Shown here: in pieces, positions 1-12,352 of the stretch
Layout of the letters: each line of letters begins with the position of its first letter
How positions within the stretch are numbered: position 1 is the stretch's first letter
Assembly (NCBI GenBank): GCA_013180625.2
Contig: SNVD02013234.1
Location: 1-64,000, forward strand
DNA from: Boswellia sacra
Taxonomy: Eukaryota; Streptophyta; Magnoliopsida; Sapindales; Burseraceae
Direction of reading: 5' to 3'
Length of the DNA stretch: 64,000 bases
The notes under the pieces: model-generated
The model's database searches: none
The model's input: only the letters and a program-made list of their open reading frames with translations
What the model was told of the DNA's origin: nothing
Made by a program: the position numbers and the translations under genes

Positions 1-1223
1 GACAAATTTGCTAATATTTGAGCAGTTTGACTATTGAAAGTCTCTTTCTTTGTAATGAATGAATGCAATGTCTCTTCAATGTCATTCCTAGGAGAAGGAG
101 CATATGCATGATCATGAGAATTTTGAAGATTTTTTCATGTTTCAAAAGGGACTTGTGAAGATTGTGCGTGATTGTCATTTTTTCAACTAAAATTTAGATG
201 ATTTCTCCAACCGGAATTGTAGATTTGTGAGTATGGATTGTGATTTGGCCTTTTGAAAGTGTTCAAGTCATTGGCTTTTTCATGGAGACATTCCCTGAAG
301 GCAGGCAAAGTTGGACACTCATCAGTAGAATGGTCAATATCATTACAAACGTGATAGACAATTTCTTGAATAAAGTTTGATTGACCACTCTTTTTCATTT
401 CTAAAGCCTCGACGTTTCTAGCTAAGGATGCATATCTGGCTTGAAGGTCATGGTCTTCCCTAACGTTATAAATGCCTCTATTAGATGTCGAGGTTGGGGC
501 CTTGCTTGGTGCCTCATAGGTGCCAGCAGTGTCCCAATTTTGGGCTTTGTCTACTAAGGAATCTAGGTAGTCAATTGCTTCCTCAAGGTTTTTATCTCCA
601 AATTCTCCATTACATATTAGCTCCACTAGTTACCTATCTTGAGGTGTTAACCCTTCATAGAAGTGTGCAACTATTCTCCAAGTTTCAAAACCATGGTGAG
701 GACAGGTATTAAGTAATTATGTATACCTATCCCAACATTAGTAAAGGGTTTCTCCTTGTTTTTGAGTGAAAGTAGAGATTTGTCTTTTAAGAGAATTTGT
801 TCTATGGATAAGAAAAAAATTTTTCAAAAATTGTTGTTTCATCTCATCCCATGAACTGATGGAACTTGACCTCAAATTTTGTAGCCATGTTCTAGCTTTA
901 TCTTTTAAAGAAAAAGGAAAAAGCTTTGATCTAATGGTATTTATGCTACAATTTGGGTCACTGGAGGAGTTTCATACCTCTTCAAAGATTTTTAAGTGCG
1001 AATATGGGTTCTCCATATCAAGGCCATGTAAGGTGGGTAAAAGTTGAACAAAACTCAGTTTGAAATTGAAATGGATTGCATCGGGAGGAGAAACCACACA
1101 AGATGGTGTACTAGTCATTACTGGATTCATGTAATCTCAAAGGGTTCTTGGTTGGTTTTGATCATTTTGTTGGGAACGATTGTCCCCTTCATCCGTGAAC
1201 CTTTCCACTTGATCATCGGCCAT
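1..1223 (-). pseudogene. Gag of the gypsy element (broken)
   Basis: Gag is the structural protein that packages element RNA. Starting at the minus-strand ATG at 1223, a reading with a few corrected stops gives the usual plant gypsy gag order. There is an N-terminal arm ending near DYMNPVMTS, then the capsid-type domain with the LLPTLHGLDMENPY stretch, then FYEGLTPQDR. The open stretch at 183-626 follows and ends with a degenerate zinc knuckle (HSTDECPTLPAF) and PYSQIYNSGWRNHLNFS. Stops include a TGA near 1137 at a position that looks like a decayed CGA arginine codon, and others between 640 and 1000. Gag continues to base 1 beyond the stop at 183. Confidence 0.85.
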
Positions 1224-1398
1224 TTTTTCTACGAAAAATGATGTTTTCCTAACAATTCTACCACTAGATGTGCTGACCAAATTTTCATGCAATTTCCAAA
1301 AAGAAAAGAAAAGAAAAGATGAGCACACAAAAAGAAAAATTAAGATCTAAAAAAAAAGAAAATGGAATACTTACAATTTTGCACGCCAAATTTTACCT

Positions 1399-1416
1399 TC
1401 CCCAGCAACGGCGCAA
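1399..1416 (-). other. Primer-binding site, tRNA-Asp type
   Basis: On the minus strand the 18 bases TTGCGCCGTTGCTGGGGA follow the LTR after a short A/T spacer. They complement the 3' end of plant tRNA-Asp except for the second base and one internal base. This fixes the orientation of the element. Confidence 0.8.
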
Positions 1417-1422
1417 AAAATT

Positions 1423-2902
1423 TGACACATCCGAAAAAGGATTATCTCCCAAGTAGAGGAGTGTTGAAGTAATAAACCCGCTGAGACCGGGGTTGATCCA
1501 CGAGGAAGGGGATTTAGCACCACTAACTAAAAGGTAAGCAAATATGATATGAATAATCAAGATGATATTAACAAATAGAGGTAAAGATGATAGGCGGTAC
1601 TACCGACCATTCAAATGTAAAACAAAAATAAAAGGTGGTTAAACCATCTATGGGAATAAGAGGTAAAACCTACCATGGCAAATAAAAGAACACGTTCATA
1701 AACAATAAACAAGAATACTTAAATTACACAAGTAAGAGAAATTAACACAATAATAATAAAAGCTAAGGTTAGGGGATCCACCCTTGATATATCAAATAAG
1801 GATAAGTAACTTGCTTAGTCAATCGGAATCCACACATCAAGGAGGTTCCAATTGGAAGGTATGTCATTTAAGCCCATTTTAGTCATATGAATTATATTTG
1901 TTTCGTTATTAATATTTATACCACTTCTTGTAAATGGGTTCAAGCATCCAGTGTACCAATCACCATATGTCTACAACAAATCAAGGTTCCTAATTAGACT
2001 TGTGTCGGTAAGGAAGAACCATACGACATCTAGAAAGGATCCAAGTATTTGATGTGCCAAGGATTGTCTACAATGGATCAAGACCTCCACTTTGCAAGTG
2101 GTGTCAAGATTAATTAAGAAAATAAATATAAATTATATAAAATAAATAACAAAAGATTATGATTATTAAGCACATATCAAAGGATTAGACAATCCTTATT
2201 CTCATATCAAGGGTTCACCCTTTCACCTTAGCAAGAGAGAATTTAGCAAGACATTAAGCAAGAAAGAAAATAAATTGCAAAAAAAAAAAAAGATTTATTA
2301 ACAACATTAAGAGAACAAAACACAAGATGAAAAACACAATAATAAGAGATCCCAGCCAAAGCCAAGATGTTATAATGGGTCACAAGGCACCTCTATTTAT
2401 AGATACATTAAGGCGCAAACTTGTCAAATTACAAATGAACAATTGTCAAATATCTTGTTGACAATTGGGATCATCATGTACACCGACTTTGACCACGTAT
2501 TTTAGCACCAAATTATTTAGAATTTTGATCACATGTCTTCATAAAATTGTAGATATTTCTCTCAGCTTTCTAGAACATTTTGATTCATATAATTTGGATA
2601 TGTATATCAAGATATATGGGCAAAATACTAAGGCATGGTCAGGCTGGGCCAAAACTACAGATGGGTTCACTTCAAGCCCATTTTTGGTCCACTACGAGGC
2701 TGAATTTGATGATGCTTATGAAATATAATCTTGTAGATAATTTAATTAGCTTTCTAAAAAATCAAGATTTAAACCATTTTGATCTATAAATAGAAAGTTA
2801 TGCTCATTTTATCGAATCTGTAACAAAAATTAAAATTAAGATAAAGCTAATTCAAAAGATACAAAGACCACAAATATGCTTAAATTGAGGAATTTAATGA
2901 CA
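1423..2902 (-). repeat. 5' LTR of the gypsy element
   Basis: The inner edge is placed at the TG beginning TGACACATCC (1423) next to the primer site. The outer edge is placed at ...TTTAATGACA (2902), where MULE-A-like sequence begins. On the element strand the repeat therefore starts TGTCATTAAATTCC and ends ATGTGTCA. A TATA box (TCTATAAATAG on the minus strand) lies at about 2392-2403. The partner LTR is outside the window, so the outer edge is an inference. Confidence 0.65.
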
Positions 2903-2929
2903 CTATTAATATAATATAATGAATTAAGC

Positions 2930-5090
2930 TCTTATTAAACATACATATTTAAGTGTTCATCAACATCAAGTCTATCGACGAAACTATGTCCCGTGGGATG
3001 AGTTCCTGATGGATCCTTATGACCATGACTCTCGTATGCTAGAGATGTAGGACTAATATGGGAAGCTAGCGACGGAGACCGCACATGATCATCTACAGGA
3101 CTGACTGTGTCGATGACTGGCCCCACCTCAGGTCTAATAGGGGAACTCTGACTAGGAGGAGGTGGAGTTAATGGATCCCCTATTAGAAGTGGCTCAATCC
3201 GCTCATTGGGCAATAAAGGAGCATCCACAGTGTCGTCCATGCTACATGTGCATCTCTTCGGATGCCAACTACTGCAACAAGCCTAATATACTAATATGTC
3301 CTTTGCTCTGTCTCAGATGGCTCCAAAATGACGAGTGGACAAGCCTGCATCAACAAATAAGCCATCAAATTAAACAGTGATTCGCTATGATCGATAACAG
3401 AAAAATAAACAGTGGAACCTGACATACTCGCCTCCTAACCAATATGACATTGCATTTGACGATGTCTGCTAACGGGGTTTTTTGTGTCTCCCACTTCAAC
3501 AAGTGCAGCATCCTCTCCATAAACACCTCATCCGCTCGCCCATATGTCTCACCAATGTATGAAATAGTGTCGTACAACCAAACCTAAGATAAGGGTTGTT
3601 TTAATGACAATAGGTATTTAAAAATGTAATTCAAGGTAACTAATAAACACGTCCAAAATTTGTTTTTCAATATGTACCTGAATAGCGTAGGGGCACCCTT
3701 CTAAGTTATATGTCTCTAAATGATTCCCTTTCCCCATCTTCTTCTTCTTCTTGGCTTTGGCTCACTTCTTATACTTTTCCAACCTTCCATCCAAAGCTTT
3801 TTTCATCCCTTTAAGTGTCTTATCATAAGACACCGAACCGCAGGGATAATTGTTAAAACTATCCAATGTGTTGACAAAATTCAACCACTTACGGGAGACA
3901 TATCGGTGTCGATCCCATCTAAGGGTGGCAATTTTTGACACGACCCGTGAACACGACACGAACACGACACGAATACGTTACACGATTAATAAATGGGTCG
4001 GGTTAGTGTTGAAGGTGTTCAACACGCCAACCCGTTTAATGACACGAATAGTTAAATATATTTTGTACATTCTTAATATGTAAATTCATTCAATGATATA
4101 AATTATTACCTACTTACAATATATATATTATAAAATTGAAATTTTTATACTATAAAATAAATTAATTTATAAAATAATAAATTATGATGATTTTAATAAT
4201 ATTTTATACTAACAATGGTTTATATTCTAAAAATAATTTTAATTGATTTAAATATAGAGAATATAATATATTATGTATAACTAAGTTAAATAATTAAGTA
4301 AATTATGCGAATTAAATATGACACGATTACGACACGTGAGTAACACGTTTAATAATTGGGTGGGTTTGGGTTTCATGTTTTGACACAAATAATTAAATGG
4401 GTCGACACGACACGACACGATTGCCACCCCTTCCCATCCCATGAAAAACGCTCAAACACATAATACAAGGCCAGCTTTACAACATCGTCATCTGGCATAG
4501 CTGACATATTTAATGCCCGAAGTCTCGGATAGAAATGCAAGAGCTCCATGTCCTCAACCCCAAAGTACGTATCCAACAAATGGCAGGGATTCAAGACATT
4601 TGGTATTGGTGGCATGGGAGAAGCAAATTTGAAACTGGTAACCAAACCAAACTCGTGGACAGAAAAATGAATCAGCCTTCCTGGAAAGAAGGAAAAAAAA
4701 AACATAAGATGCCAATAATGGTAAAGACAAAACAAAACTACAACCATCAAATGATAAAGAATAAAATTACTTAGGTACATTATAGTTCAAACACTAAATT
4801 TTTAACTTCAATAAGGAACCACATCTTTTCATCATACCCCACTGTGTTAACCTCTCACTCAAGCACATTATGCACCAACTAAGATGGAAAGGACAGCTCC
4901 CGAATGTCTAGGAGAAACCCAAAACATGTATTACGAAACATGTTTTGTTGCCTCTCATTCAAGTTCGTGCAAATCCATTCTATACAGTCCAAACTTGCTA
5001 AGTTTGTGATAATCGTATGGTAGTGCTCACCATACGGAGTCTTCAGGGTGAAAGAGAGTCCAAATTCATTTGCCATTTGCTTCAACCTGC
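2930..5090 (-). pseudogene. DUF1985-type gene of MULE-A (broken)
   Basis: This is the N-terminal half of the DUF1985/Ulp1-like gene that rides in plant Ulp1-MULEs. The first recognisable exon (about 5085-4800) follows a splice acceptor and encodes RQQNMFRNTCFGFLLDIREL. A TAG stop comes just after FPS. An intron follows, then FPGRLIHFSVHEFGLVTSF, which is typical of DUF1985, through LALYYVFERFSWDG (to about 4440). There the MITE interrupts the exon. It resumes with RHRYVSRKWLNFVNTLD (3900 down) to a lysine-rich stretch. The next exon holds YDTISYIGETYGRADEVF (about 3577-3430), and a proline-rich linker (3240-2935) ends at the gypsy insertion. The cellular role of DUF1985 is not known. Confidence 0.8.
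3921..4431. mobile_element. hAT-type MITE inside the MULE-A exon
   Basis: A 511-bp element with terminal repeats AAGGGTGGCAA (3921-3931) and TTGCCACCCCT (4421-4431). It is flanked by near-identical 8-bp duplications TCCCATCT (3913-3920) and TCCCATCC (4432-4439), as hAT transposons make. The subterminal parts are rich in GACACGA repeats and the middle is AT-rich and non-coding. It splits a coding exon, so the insertion is later than the loss of selection on the gene or helped cause it. Confidence 0.85.
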
Positions 5091-5159
5091 AAAAAAAAAA
5101 AGTATGTTATAGTTAAACATGATGGAAAAAGGTAAAAAATAAGGCTAAACAACTAATCT

Positions 5160-5880
5160 GTCAAAACGCTCGACACAACTCCACGGAACACGAGTCGCTC
5201 GATAGAGTGCTAACACAGAAATTGATGCTCAATGAAATCAATCAAGTGTCCGACAAAACTTTTGTTGGATTCCTTGAATCGATATATGCTAGGTCGAACA
5301 ACTGATAATATGACTGTGTCAGATGTCGGTCTAGTCGAGTGTCGGATTTAAAATTTGACATTGTATACTCTTTGGTTGATGTATCCGACACTCAACTTGT
5401 TTTCACTTTCATCAATTATCGGTTACACTTAACCGGTGATGGCATCCAAAACCCATGAAATTGACACTCGACGCCATAAGTACATGTCGTCGAGTGTCAG
5501 AGACATGGTTTTGGTGCACCATATGTTGGTTTACATGAAACTGACACTTGATGAAAGTGAAAATAGGTTCGTCAAAGAATTGTGTCTACTCTTATCAAAT
5601 GGTTCAATCGACACTCACCATCAGGGTATTTTACATAAAATCGACACTTGACATTCTCAATTATAACGATGTCAAGTGTCAGAGATATAGTTTGATACAT
5701 CGAGATGTCGGTTTACACGAAACCAACACTTGATGTCTTCGAAAATGCCCTAATGGCGAGTATCGATTCATGCATTTGATAGGACTCGACTTGTTATGTC
5801 GAGTGTCAAGCGAAGACTGACACTCGCCATCGTCTTTGTCGCAATGAAAGGCGTCGGTTTCCACCATTTTTACACACACC
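5160..5880. repeat. Cluster of TCGACACTTGA-type motifs in MULE-A leader
   Basis: The intron or leader upstream of the first DUF1985 exon holds many direct and inverted copies of a motif close to TCGACACTTGATGTC. One perfect short palindrome is GACACTTGACAT/ATGTCAAGTGTC around 5645-5683. The same kind of cluster is found near both ends of MULE-B. Confidence 0.7.
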
Positions 5881-6387
5881 AAACCAAAAAATCAACTTAA
5901 TGACACTTCATTTAGCCTCACAAACACAGAATAAGTACAACATATGATCCGAAACTCAAATCTCAAATTCAAAATCCCTAAAATCTGGCCCAAATCCCTA
6001 ATTAATTCAAATGTGTAAATTTCCTATATACATCTCTATTCCTTTGGGTTATACCTAATCTAAACGTTATCTTCATTATTCATAAGGCAAATATCACTTC
6101 AAACGATCAAGAAAACAAGCAAAAAAAAAGGAAAAAAAATCAATGAAGTAACTTACCCGAACTGAATGCTCTTGCTTCTCTTTGAGTTCGTCTTGCTTCT
6201 ATCCTCAAAGGATGGTCATTCCTCGTTCCTCTTGCTGCATTTCGGACTGCGTTTCGGATGGTGTCGATGGGTATTGGAAGTTGGACAACAACAGACGGTT
6301 GTAAAAATAGGACAGAGTTATGAAAATAGAAGAGGTAAGTGGAGGGAAGAGGGAAATGAAGAGTTTTGGAACAAATTGAATTTTAAA

Positions 6388-6498
6388 GGGTATTTTAGTC
6401 ATTTCACGAAGAAAGTGTCTATACAATCAAAATTTATTAGGACGTGTCTATATTTCTTTTCAAACCCCTAAATTTTGTCTATTTTTTTGAATTTTTCC
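6388..6498 (-). repeat. Terminal inverted repeat of MULE-A
   Basis: On the minus strand this begins GGAAAAATTCAAAAAAATAG and shares the order of blocks AAGGGGCTT-like, AAATATAGACA-TGTCC, AAATTTTGAT and TATAGACACTT with both ends of MULE-B. The outer edge at 6498 is set by that alignment. No target duplication can be tested because the other end is missing. Confidence 0.7.
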
Positions 6499-7294
6499 TA
6501 AAATAAAACATTCGTTTCAATTTTGGAATAAAATAAGAGAAGGAATGAAAGGCTGTCGGTGCCAGTTTTAATTCAAAATGTTGTAATTTTCCCTCCATAA
6601 CACTGGAGTTGCTCAAATCTGAAACGGAAACGGCTTCCTTTCCTTTGATTAAGGTGATTAGTTTTTAATTTTACTTTCACTTTTGTTGCTTAAATTTCTT
6701 TTTATTGAATTTATTTATTTTGTCTGTACTTAAAAATTTTAGAATATTATTGCATAATGATCCAATAAATTCAAGAATCAACTATATGTATATGAGTAGT
6801 TTTATTCAGCCCTCATTTTTTAACTTTTTAACCCCAGTTTTTATTTTTGTAATTTTTTGGCAATTTTACCGCAAATAAAATTATTCAAAAAAAGAATAAT
6901 AATACTCCATTTAATTTTATATTTTCTATTAACTACAATTAAAATAATCTAATACACTAAATTAGATCAATTCATAGTCTCTTAAACATGATGAGTTGAG
7001 TAATCGGAGCATAATTGAATTGTTAGGCTAGACAGTTGATCTTCAAGAGTTGTCTTACCCTGGAAGACGAATTGTGATTATAGCTAATGATAAATATGAA
7101 AACGAAAAAGAAAACCATGGGAAAGAAGCTAAACTAAACAGTCCTATTTAACTCTAGCTGCGGCTTATAATTTAGCTACTGCAGCTGATTGCTATAGCAC
7201 TTAACCAATCTTGTCTTGTCTTATTATTTTGTATATCTTGAAATGATGCTCACAGGAGAGTGGTTGTAGATGAGACTCGTAGCTTTTTTTTTTT
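6499..7294. other. Spacer between the two MULEs
   Basis: About 800 bp of AT-rich DNA without a convincing gene. It holds one arm (about 6783-6870) of an inverted repeat whose partner lies at 30635-30722, just beyond the other end of MULE-B. Confidence 0.6.
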
Positions 7295-7406
7295 GAGAAA
7301 ATTTAAAAAGAAGGCCAAATTAAGGGGCTTAAGTGAAATATAGACATGTCCTACAAAATTTTGATGCCATAGACACTTAGAGTGTGAAATAACGACAATG
7401 CCCTTA
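7295..7406 (+). repeat. Left terminal inverted repeat of MULE-B
   Basis: Begins GAGAAAATTTAAAAAGAAGG directly after a run of 11 T. It matches the reverse complement of 30363-30475 through GGCCAAATTAAGGGGCTTAA and the blocks GAAATATAG, CAAAATTTTGATG and GACAATGCCCTTA. Confidence 0.85.
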
Positions 7407-8031
7407 TGAATTCAATTAATTCATTCCATTACTAATTCCTTCTTCCCCCCACTTGCCTCTTCCTATTACATAACTATCTACCATAACCAGTCTTGTTGAA
7501 CTTTCGAAACACCTCCACACCGTCCAACCCCGCAATGCAGTATTAGCAAATATAAATATAGATCCGTTCACCACTAAGCTTGAGAGCAAGCGCATTTGGA
7601 CGTAAGGAGGAGAAACAACAGGAACATAGCAGAGAGCAAGCACATTCGGGTTAGTTCCATTTTTGCTTCTTCTTTTTTTTCTTCCTTGTTTTTCTTGATT
7701 GTTTGAACTGATATTGGCCTTGTTAAGATTGAAATAATTCTTAGATTAGGGATAATCGAAGGATATATAGGAAATTTACAAATTTCAATAAATTAGGGAT
7801 TTCTACTAGATTTAGGGATTTTGATTATGGGATTAGAGTTTTCAATTGTCTTTCATGATTATTTGATATTACTTGAGAGTATGGGATGTGATTGGGATGA
7901 TTTAGAGGTTGGATTTGTGTAAAAATGGTGGAATCTGACGAGTTTCGGGATGAAGTAGACGATGGTGAGTGTCGGATTATGGCGCCTGACGCTCGACATA
8001 ACGTGGAGAGTCATGTTGGATTACGTAACCA

Positions 8032-8233
8032 ACACTCGATGTCACAGGTTTCCTTGACATCGATTGCCAGTTTCATGTAAACCGACAACTGATGCACGAT
8101 GAACATGTATCCGACACTCGAAGAGATGTAATTACGATCCTATCGAGTGTCAGATACATGGTCATCGTGCATCAGTTGTTAGTTTACATGAAACCAACAC
8201 TCAATGTCAAGGGAAACTCATGACATCGAGTGA
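8032..8233. repeat. Long hairpin in the MULE-B leader
   Basis: Arms 8032-8120 and 8144-8233 are inverted copies (about 86% identical by eye over about 89 bp) with a 23-base loop. Shared blocks include GTTTCATGTAAAC and CAACTGATGCACGATGA. It lies upstream of the first DUF1985 exon, inside a wider TCGACACT-motif cluster (7950-8450). An RNA copy would fold into a long imperfect stem. Confidence 0.8.
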
Positions 8234-8501
8234 CGGTTACGAAATCTGAGGTGACTCGAACCTTGGAGAAGAATCCAACATGGAAACTTTGTCTAATTCT
8301 GAATCCAAATCTCGACAAGGTGGACATCTGACAATATTAGACTTGTCAAATGTCGGTTTCATTAATTTGACAAAGCTTCTATCAGACACTTAACATTCTG
8401 TTTCGTATGTCAGTTTTGTTTCGTCGAGCGTTTTTGCAGATTGCGTGTTTTTTTGCTTTTTTTTGCATGATATGAAGCTAACATGTGCTATTTTTTTGTA
8501 G

Positions 8502-10915
8502 GTTGGAACAAATGGCAAATGAGTTTGGACTGTATCACCTCAAGAGTCCGTATAGCAAGCATTAACATGCAGCTATCACTGACTTGGCCGATTTGAATTG
8601 TATTAATTGGATTCGTTCAACCTTGACTAAAAGGCAGCAAAACTTGTTTCGTAATACATGTTTCGGGTTCCTCTTAAACATGAGGGAGCTATCCTTTCCG
8701 TCTGAATTGGTTCATAATGTGCTCAAATAGGAGATTAACATAGTGGGGCATGAGGAAGAGATATCCCTATTGAAGGTAAAAATAAAAATATTGTGTTTGA
8801 GCTACAATGTATTATGTTCATTAATTTTTTTACATTTGGTCATTATAGTTTGTTTTTTACCATTACTAGCTTCCTTTTTTTCCAGGAAGGCTTATTTATT
8901 TTTCTGCATACGAGTTCGGTTTGGTGACTGTTTTGAAGTTTGCTTCCCCGATTCCAGCAATGCTATGATCTAAATCTATGCCATTTGTTGGATACATACT
9001 TTCGGGGTGAGGACATGTAGCTCATCGATTTCTATCCATTACTTCGAGCATTAGATGTGTTAGTTATGCCTGATGAGGATGATGTAAAGTTGGCCTTGTA
9101 TTACGTTTTTTAGCGATTTTTTATGGCACGAGATTGACACTGGTATGTCTTCCGTAAGTGATTGAATTTCATCAACACATTGGATAAGGTTAACGAGTAT
9201 CCATAGGGTTCGGTGTTCTTATGATAAGAACAATTAAAGGAATGAGAAAAGCTTTGGATGGAAGGTTGGCAAAGATTACTAAACGAGAGAAAGAGAAGAA
9301 GAAGAAGAAGAAAAATAAGAAGAAGGAGAAGAAAAAAGAAAAAGAAGGGTGAGTAGTCCGAAAAGTATAACTTAGAAGGATGCCCATACACTATTCAGGT
9401 ACATATAGAAAAACAGATGTTGGACTTGTTTATTCGTTGCTTTGAAATACATTATTAGATATTCTTTATCACTGAAATACATTATATTATTCAGGTTTAG
9501 TTGTATGAGGCTATGACATACATTGGTGCTACATATGAGTGGGCTGAGAAGGCATTTGCAGAGAAGATTTCACCCTTGTTGAAGTGGGAGACACGTAAAA
9601 TCGCATCACAAGAGATCGTCAAACGCGACGTCATGTTAGTTATGAGGAGGGCATGTTAAGAAGGATGCTCATTATTTTTCTTGATATTGTTTACATTCAA
9701 CCACTATTTGATTTGGTGTCTTATTTGGTCCTTTAAGCTTGTCCACTCGTCATTTTGGAGCCAATTAAGGTAGAGCAGATCACAGACTGGTATATTAGCT
9801 GAGGTGGTTGGCATCTAGAGAGGTGCACACATGGTTTGGGCAGTATCTGTTGATACTCTTTTACTACTAGAGGAGATGATAGAGCCACCGCCGATAGAAG
9901 ATCCACCGACTGCATCTCCCTATGAGCACAGTTCCTCTTGTACACCTCATATGGGGCCAATCATCAATGCAACCAATCATCCGGATGATCAAGTGTGTTG
10001 GATGATCGGGTTCAGTCTCCATCCCCTACTTCCCCGATTAGTCCTACAGTGCAACGTTCAATAGTTATGGTCGAGCCCCTGGGTGGGCTTCTCCTTCAGG
10101 GCGTACAACCACCCACCAATGCAGTTCCCCTCCTACACGTGATGTCCCATCCAATTTCATGGTATATATTCGAAGTTCACTGCATTTACTTTTTTTGTTA
10201 ACATGTTTGCACATTACTAGTAGTTTTTTTAATGTCGATTTTGAATAATAATATACAATCACAACCTGTCCATGACGACTTCCAGAGCACAGTATTGTGC
10301 GAGCTGGTAGGACTTCAGAAGGAGATGAAATCATTACAGGAAGAGAACAAAGAGATGCAGGAAGAGATAATACTTCTACGTTAGGTTGTTATACTATTGG
10401 GTTATTGGGTTGGCACTTCGGGTACGCAGACACGATACATTGCATAAATCTCACAACATAATTACATTACTTGATGATTTTCATTATGTTGTAACGATTA
10501 ATGCGTCTTAATGGTTTTCCGTCATACAGGATCTGGATCATGGTGATAGCGACGATGATAAAGGTCAAGAGGCAACAGAAGCTGACCTTCAAGAAGCAAG
10601 TGTGCGTGCCCCCAATTCTACTCCCACGGGTTTCATTTTCCTTCGCAATCAACGGCTGTTTCTAAGAAAACATAAACAAAGCCCTTTTGTCAGTCCCCCG
10701 GGTAGAAAGAGAGTGAATGTCGTTCCACATGGATTAGCCTTTGAAATTCCACATTTATACACAGAGAAGTAAGTTGTACAGCATATAGAGGAGCCCATCG
10801 TATAGCATTAAGAGCTAGTTACACAGCATGAAGACTATGTGTCTCCTATGATAATGTGGACTCAGGTTCCACTATTTGACTCGCTTGCTCCTACACCCGA
10901 TGCTGATTGCAGGAG
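8502..10915 (+). pseudogene. DUF1985/Ulp1 gene of MULE-B, 5' half (broken)
   Basis: The exon at 8502-8775 follows a TTTTTTTGTAG acceptor and encodes NLFRNTCFGFLLNMREL, with a TAG stop near its end. The next exon begins at 8886 after TTTTTTTCCAG and carries the DUF1985 core plus a lysine-rich tail (about 9280-9350). A third exon at about 9496-9660 encodes YDTISYIGETY-like sequence. Then comes an acidic and proline-rich linker (9860-10150) and a coiled-coil-like run LQKEMKSLQEENKEMQEE (about 10307-10370). The exon from about 10531 leads to PLFDSLAPTPDADC, where the LTR element has inserted at 10915. Several stops rule out a functional product. The gene matches MULE-A exon by exon. Confidence 0.8.
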
Positions 10916-12328
10916 TGATAGGTGTCTATTTATGTATCATTTTCATATCAATTCATCTATGTTTATTTGCTATAATCCTTAGTATTTTTATGTTTTTGTG
11001 TGGTTTTGATGTTTGTAGGAGTTTTGGAGGAACTTGCAGCAAAGTGAAGTAAAACCCTTCATTTTCACTTCTGCTAGTCAACCATCTTCTCGGATTTAAT
11101 TGTATTGATATACAATGAACCGGATAACATGTTATATACCGTTGGAAAGCTCTCGAAGTCTATTTTCTAGAGAAATTTACGGTTCATAAATCCATTCATT
11201 GTACCGAAAGTTATAATCAAAACAGTGTGAGAAGTGTAGAAATGCAATTCTACAAATCACTGTAGCATGTATAATACGGGACACTGTAGCAGGTTACTGT
11301 AGCAGAGTATATAAACACATTTTAGGGTTTTATTTGAATAACTTGAAGAGGGGGAGAATGTGTTAGAGGCTGCATCTTTGGATTTCTCTCATCTCTTGGA
11401 GTTCTTGAAGGAGATTGAAGGCTTAGAAAGAGGAAGAACTACAAATCTTAAGAGATTTCATCAAATTTGCTAAGTTTTCCCTTTCCCTTTCATTTTCTGG
11501 AATGTCTCCATATTGTATTGTATTTGTATTCTATCTGAATATGTGTAACTAAATCTGAATTGGTTGAGGTGATTTCAAAGCCCTTGATATGGTTTTTGTG
11601 AATTGATTATGCAAGGAATTGTTATCCAATTCTCTAATTGAAGTTGCTTGTATTTTCCCATATCTAATGCTTATGATTGCTTGCTGATTGTATTTGGAAT
11701 GGCCAACTGAATATAATCTGGTTGTTGTCTATTGCTAGAGTAGAAATCTTGATTCGTAATTGTCTTGAATTTCTAATCCTTAGTAGCAAAATTGTGATCA
11801 GAGATTGCAATTGGAGAATACAACCTAAGTTAATAATCCGAGCTTGTGTGTTTATTGCTTAGATCAACCTATTTTTCTTATCGTAATGCATCCATTGAAT
11901 TAAATTTAGAGAGCTTGTTCTAGGTTGTTTAATGGATATAGATTGAATAAAGAGCCTGTTTTATTTAACAACAAAGTAAGGAAAGATTGGGATAACAGAG
12001 CTTGTTGTTAATCTACGGTTGATAATTTCAATACTGTAATTGGATGACAATTCTATGATTAATTCGCAAATCCATATCTTGTGGCAGAGAATGATCCCTT
12101 AACCAGATTTCTTTCACTGTGTATTTCTCAATTGATTTAACTTTGCATTATATTATTCTTCATTTGCTTTCGTATTGAGTTTAGTTAATCAATCAACAAA
12201 ACCCCTCATTAGTTTATTGTTGCTGAAAAATAACAAATTCAATTAGAATCAATCCTCGTGGGAACGATATCTTACTTATCACTTTATTACTTGTGCGACT
12301 AGTATACTTGCTAGTTTCGAACGCATCA
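10916..12328 (+). repeat. 5' LTR of the LOG retrotransposon
   Basis: Starts TGATAGGTGTC and ends ACGCATCA. A TATA box (GTATATAAACAC) is at about 11308-11316. Just upstream are three near-copies of CACTGTAGCA (11258, 11282 and 11295), also present in the 3' LTR, which may be promoter elements. Confidence 0.95.
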
Positions 12329-12334
12329 AGTTTT

Positions 12335-12352
12335 TGGCGTCGTTGCTGGGGA
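12335..12352 (+). other. Primer-binding site, tRNA-Asp type
   Basis: TGGCGTCGTTGCTGGGGA complements the tRNA-Asp 3' end with two C-to-T type changes. A 6-base spacer AGTTTT separates it from the LTR end. Confidence 0.85.

Larger units (their letters stand above)
1..2902 (-). mobile_element. Gypsy (Athila/Tat-type) LTR retrotransposon, 5' part
   Basis: Reading on the minus strand from 2902 leftward there is a long terminal repeat, then a primer-binding site, then a gag reading frame that runs off the left edge. Pol and the 3' LTR lie outside the window. The gag type and the tRNA-Asp primer site are what is known for the Athila/Tat part of plant Ty3/gypsy elements. The element interrupts MULE-A, whose reading resumes at about 2930, so it is the younger insertion. 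In-frame stops in gag show that it is no longer coding. Only one side of the target duplication would be visible (CTATT at 2903-2907), so it cannot be confirmed here. Confidence 0.85.
2903..6498 (-). mobile_element. MULE-A: Mutator-like element, one end only
   Basis: The right end (about 6388-6498) matches the terminal inverted repeats of MULE-B, and the element carries the same DUF1985-type gene reading leftward from that end. The left part is cut off by the gypsy insertion at 2902, so the Ulp1 part, transposase and other terminus must lie beyond the window, if they survive. It is a related but clearly diverged copy of MULE-B in inverted orientation, separated from it by about 800 bp. Confidence 0.75.
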
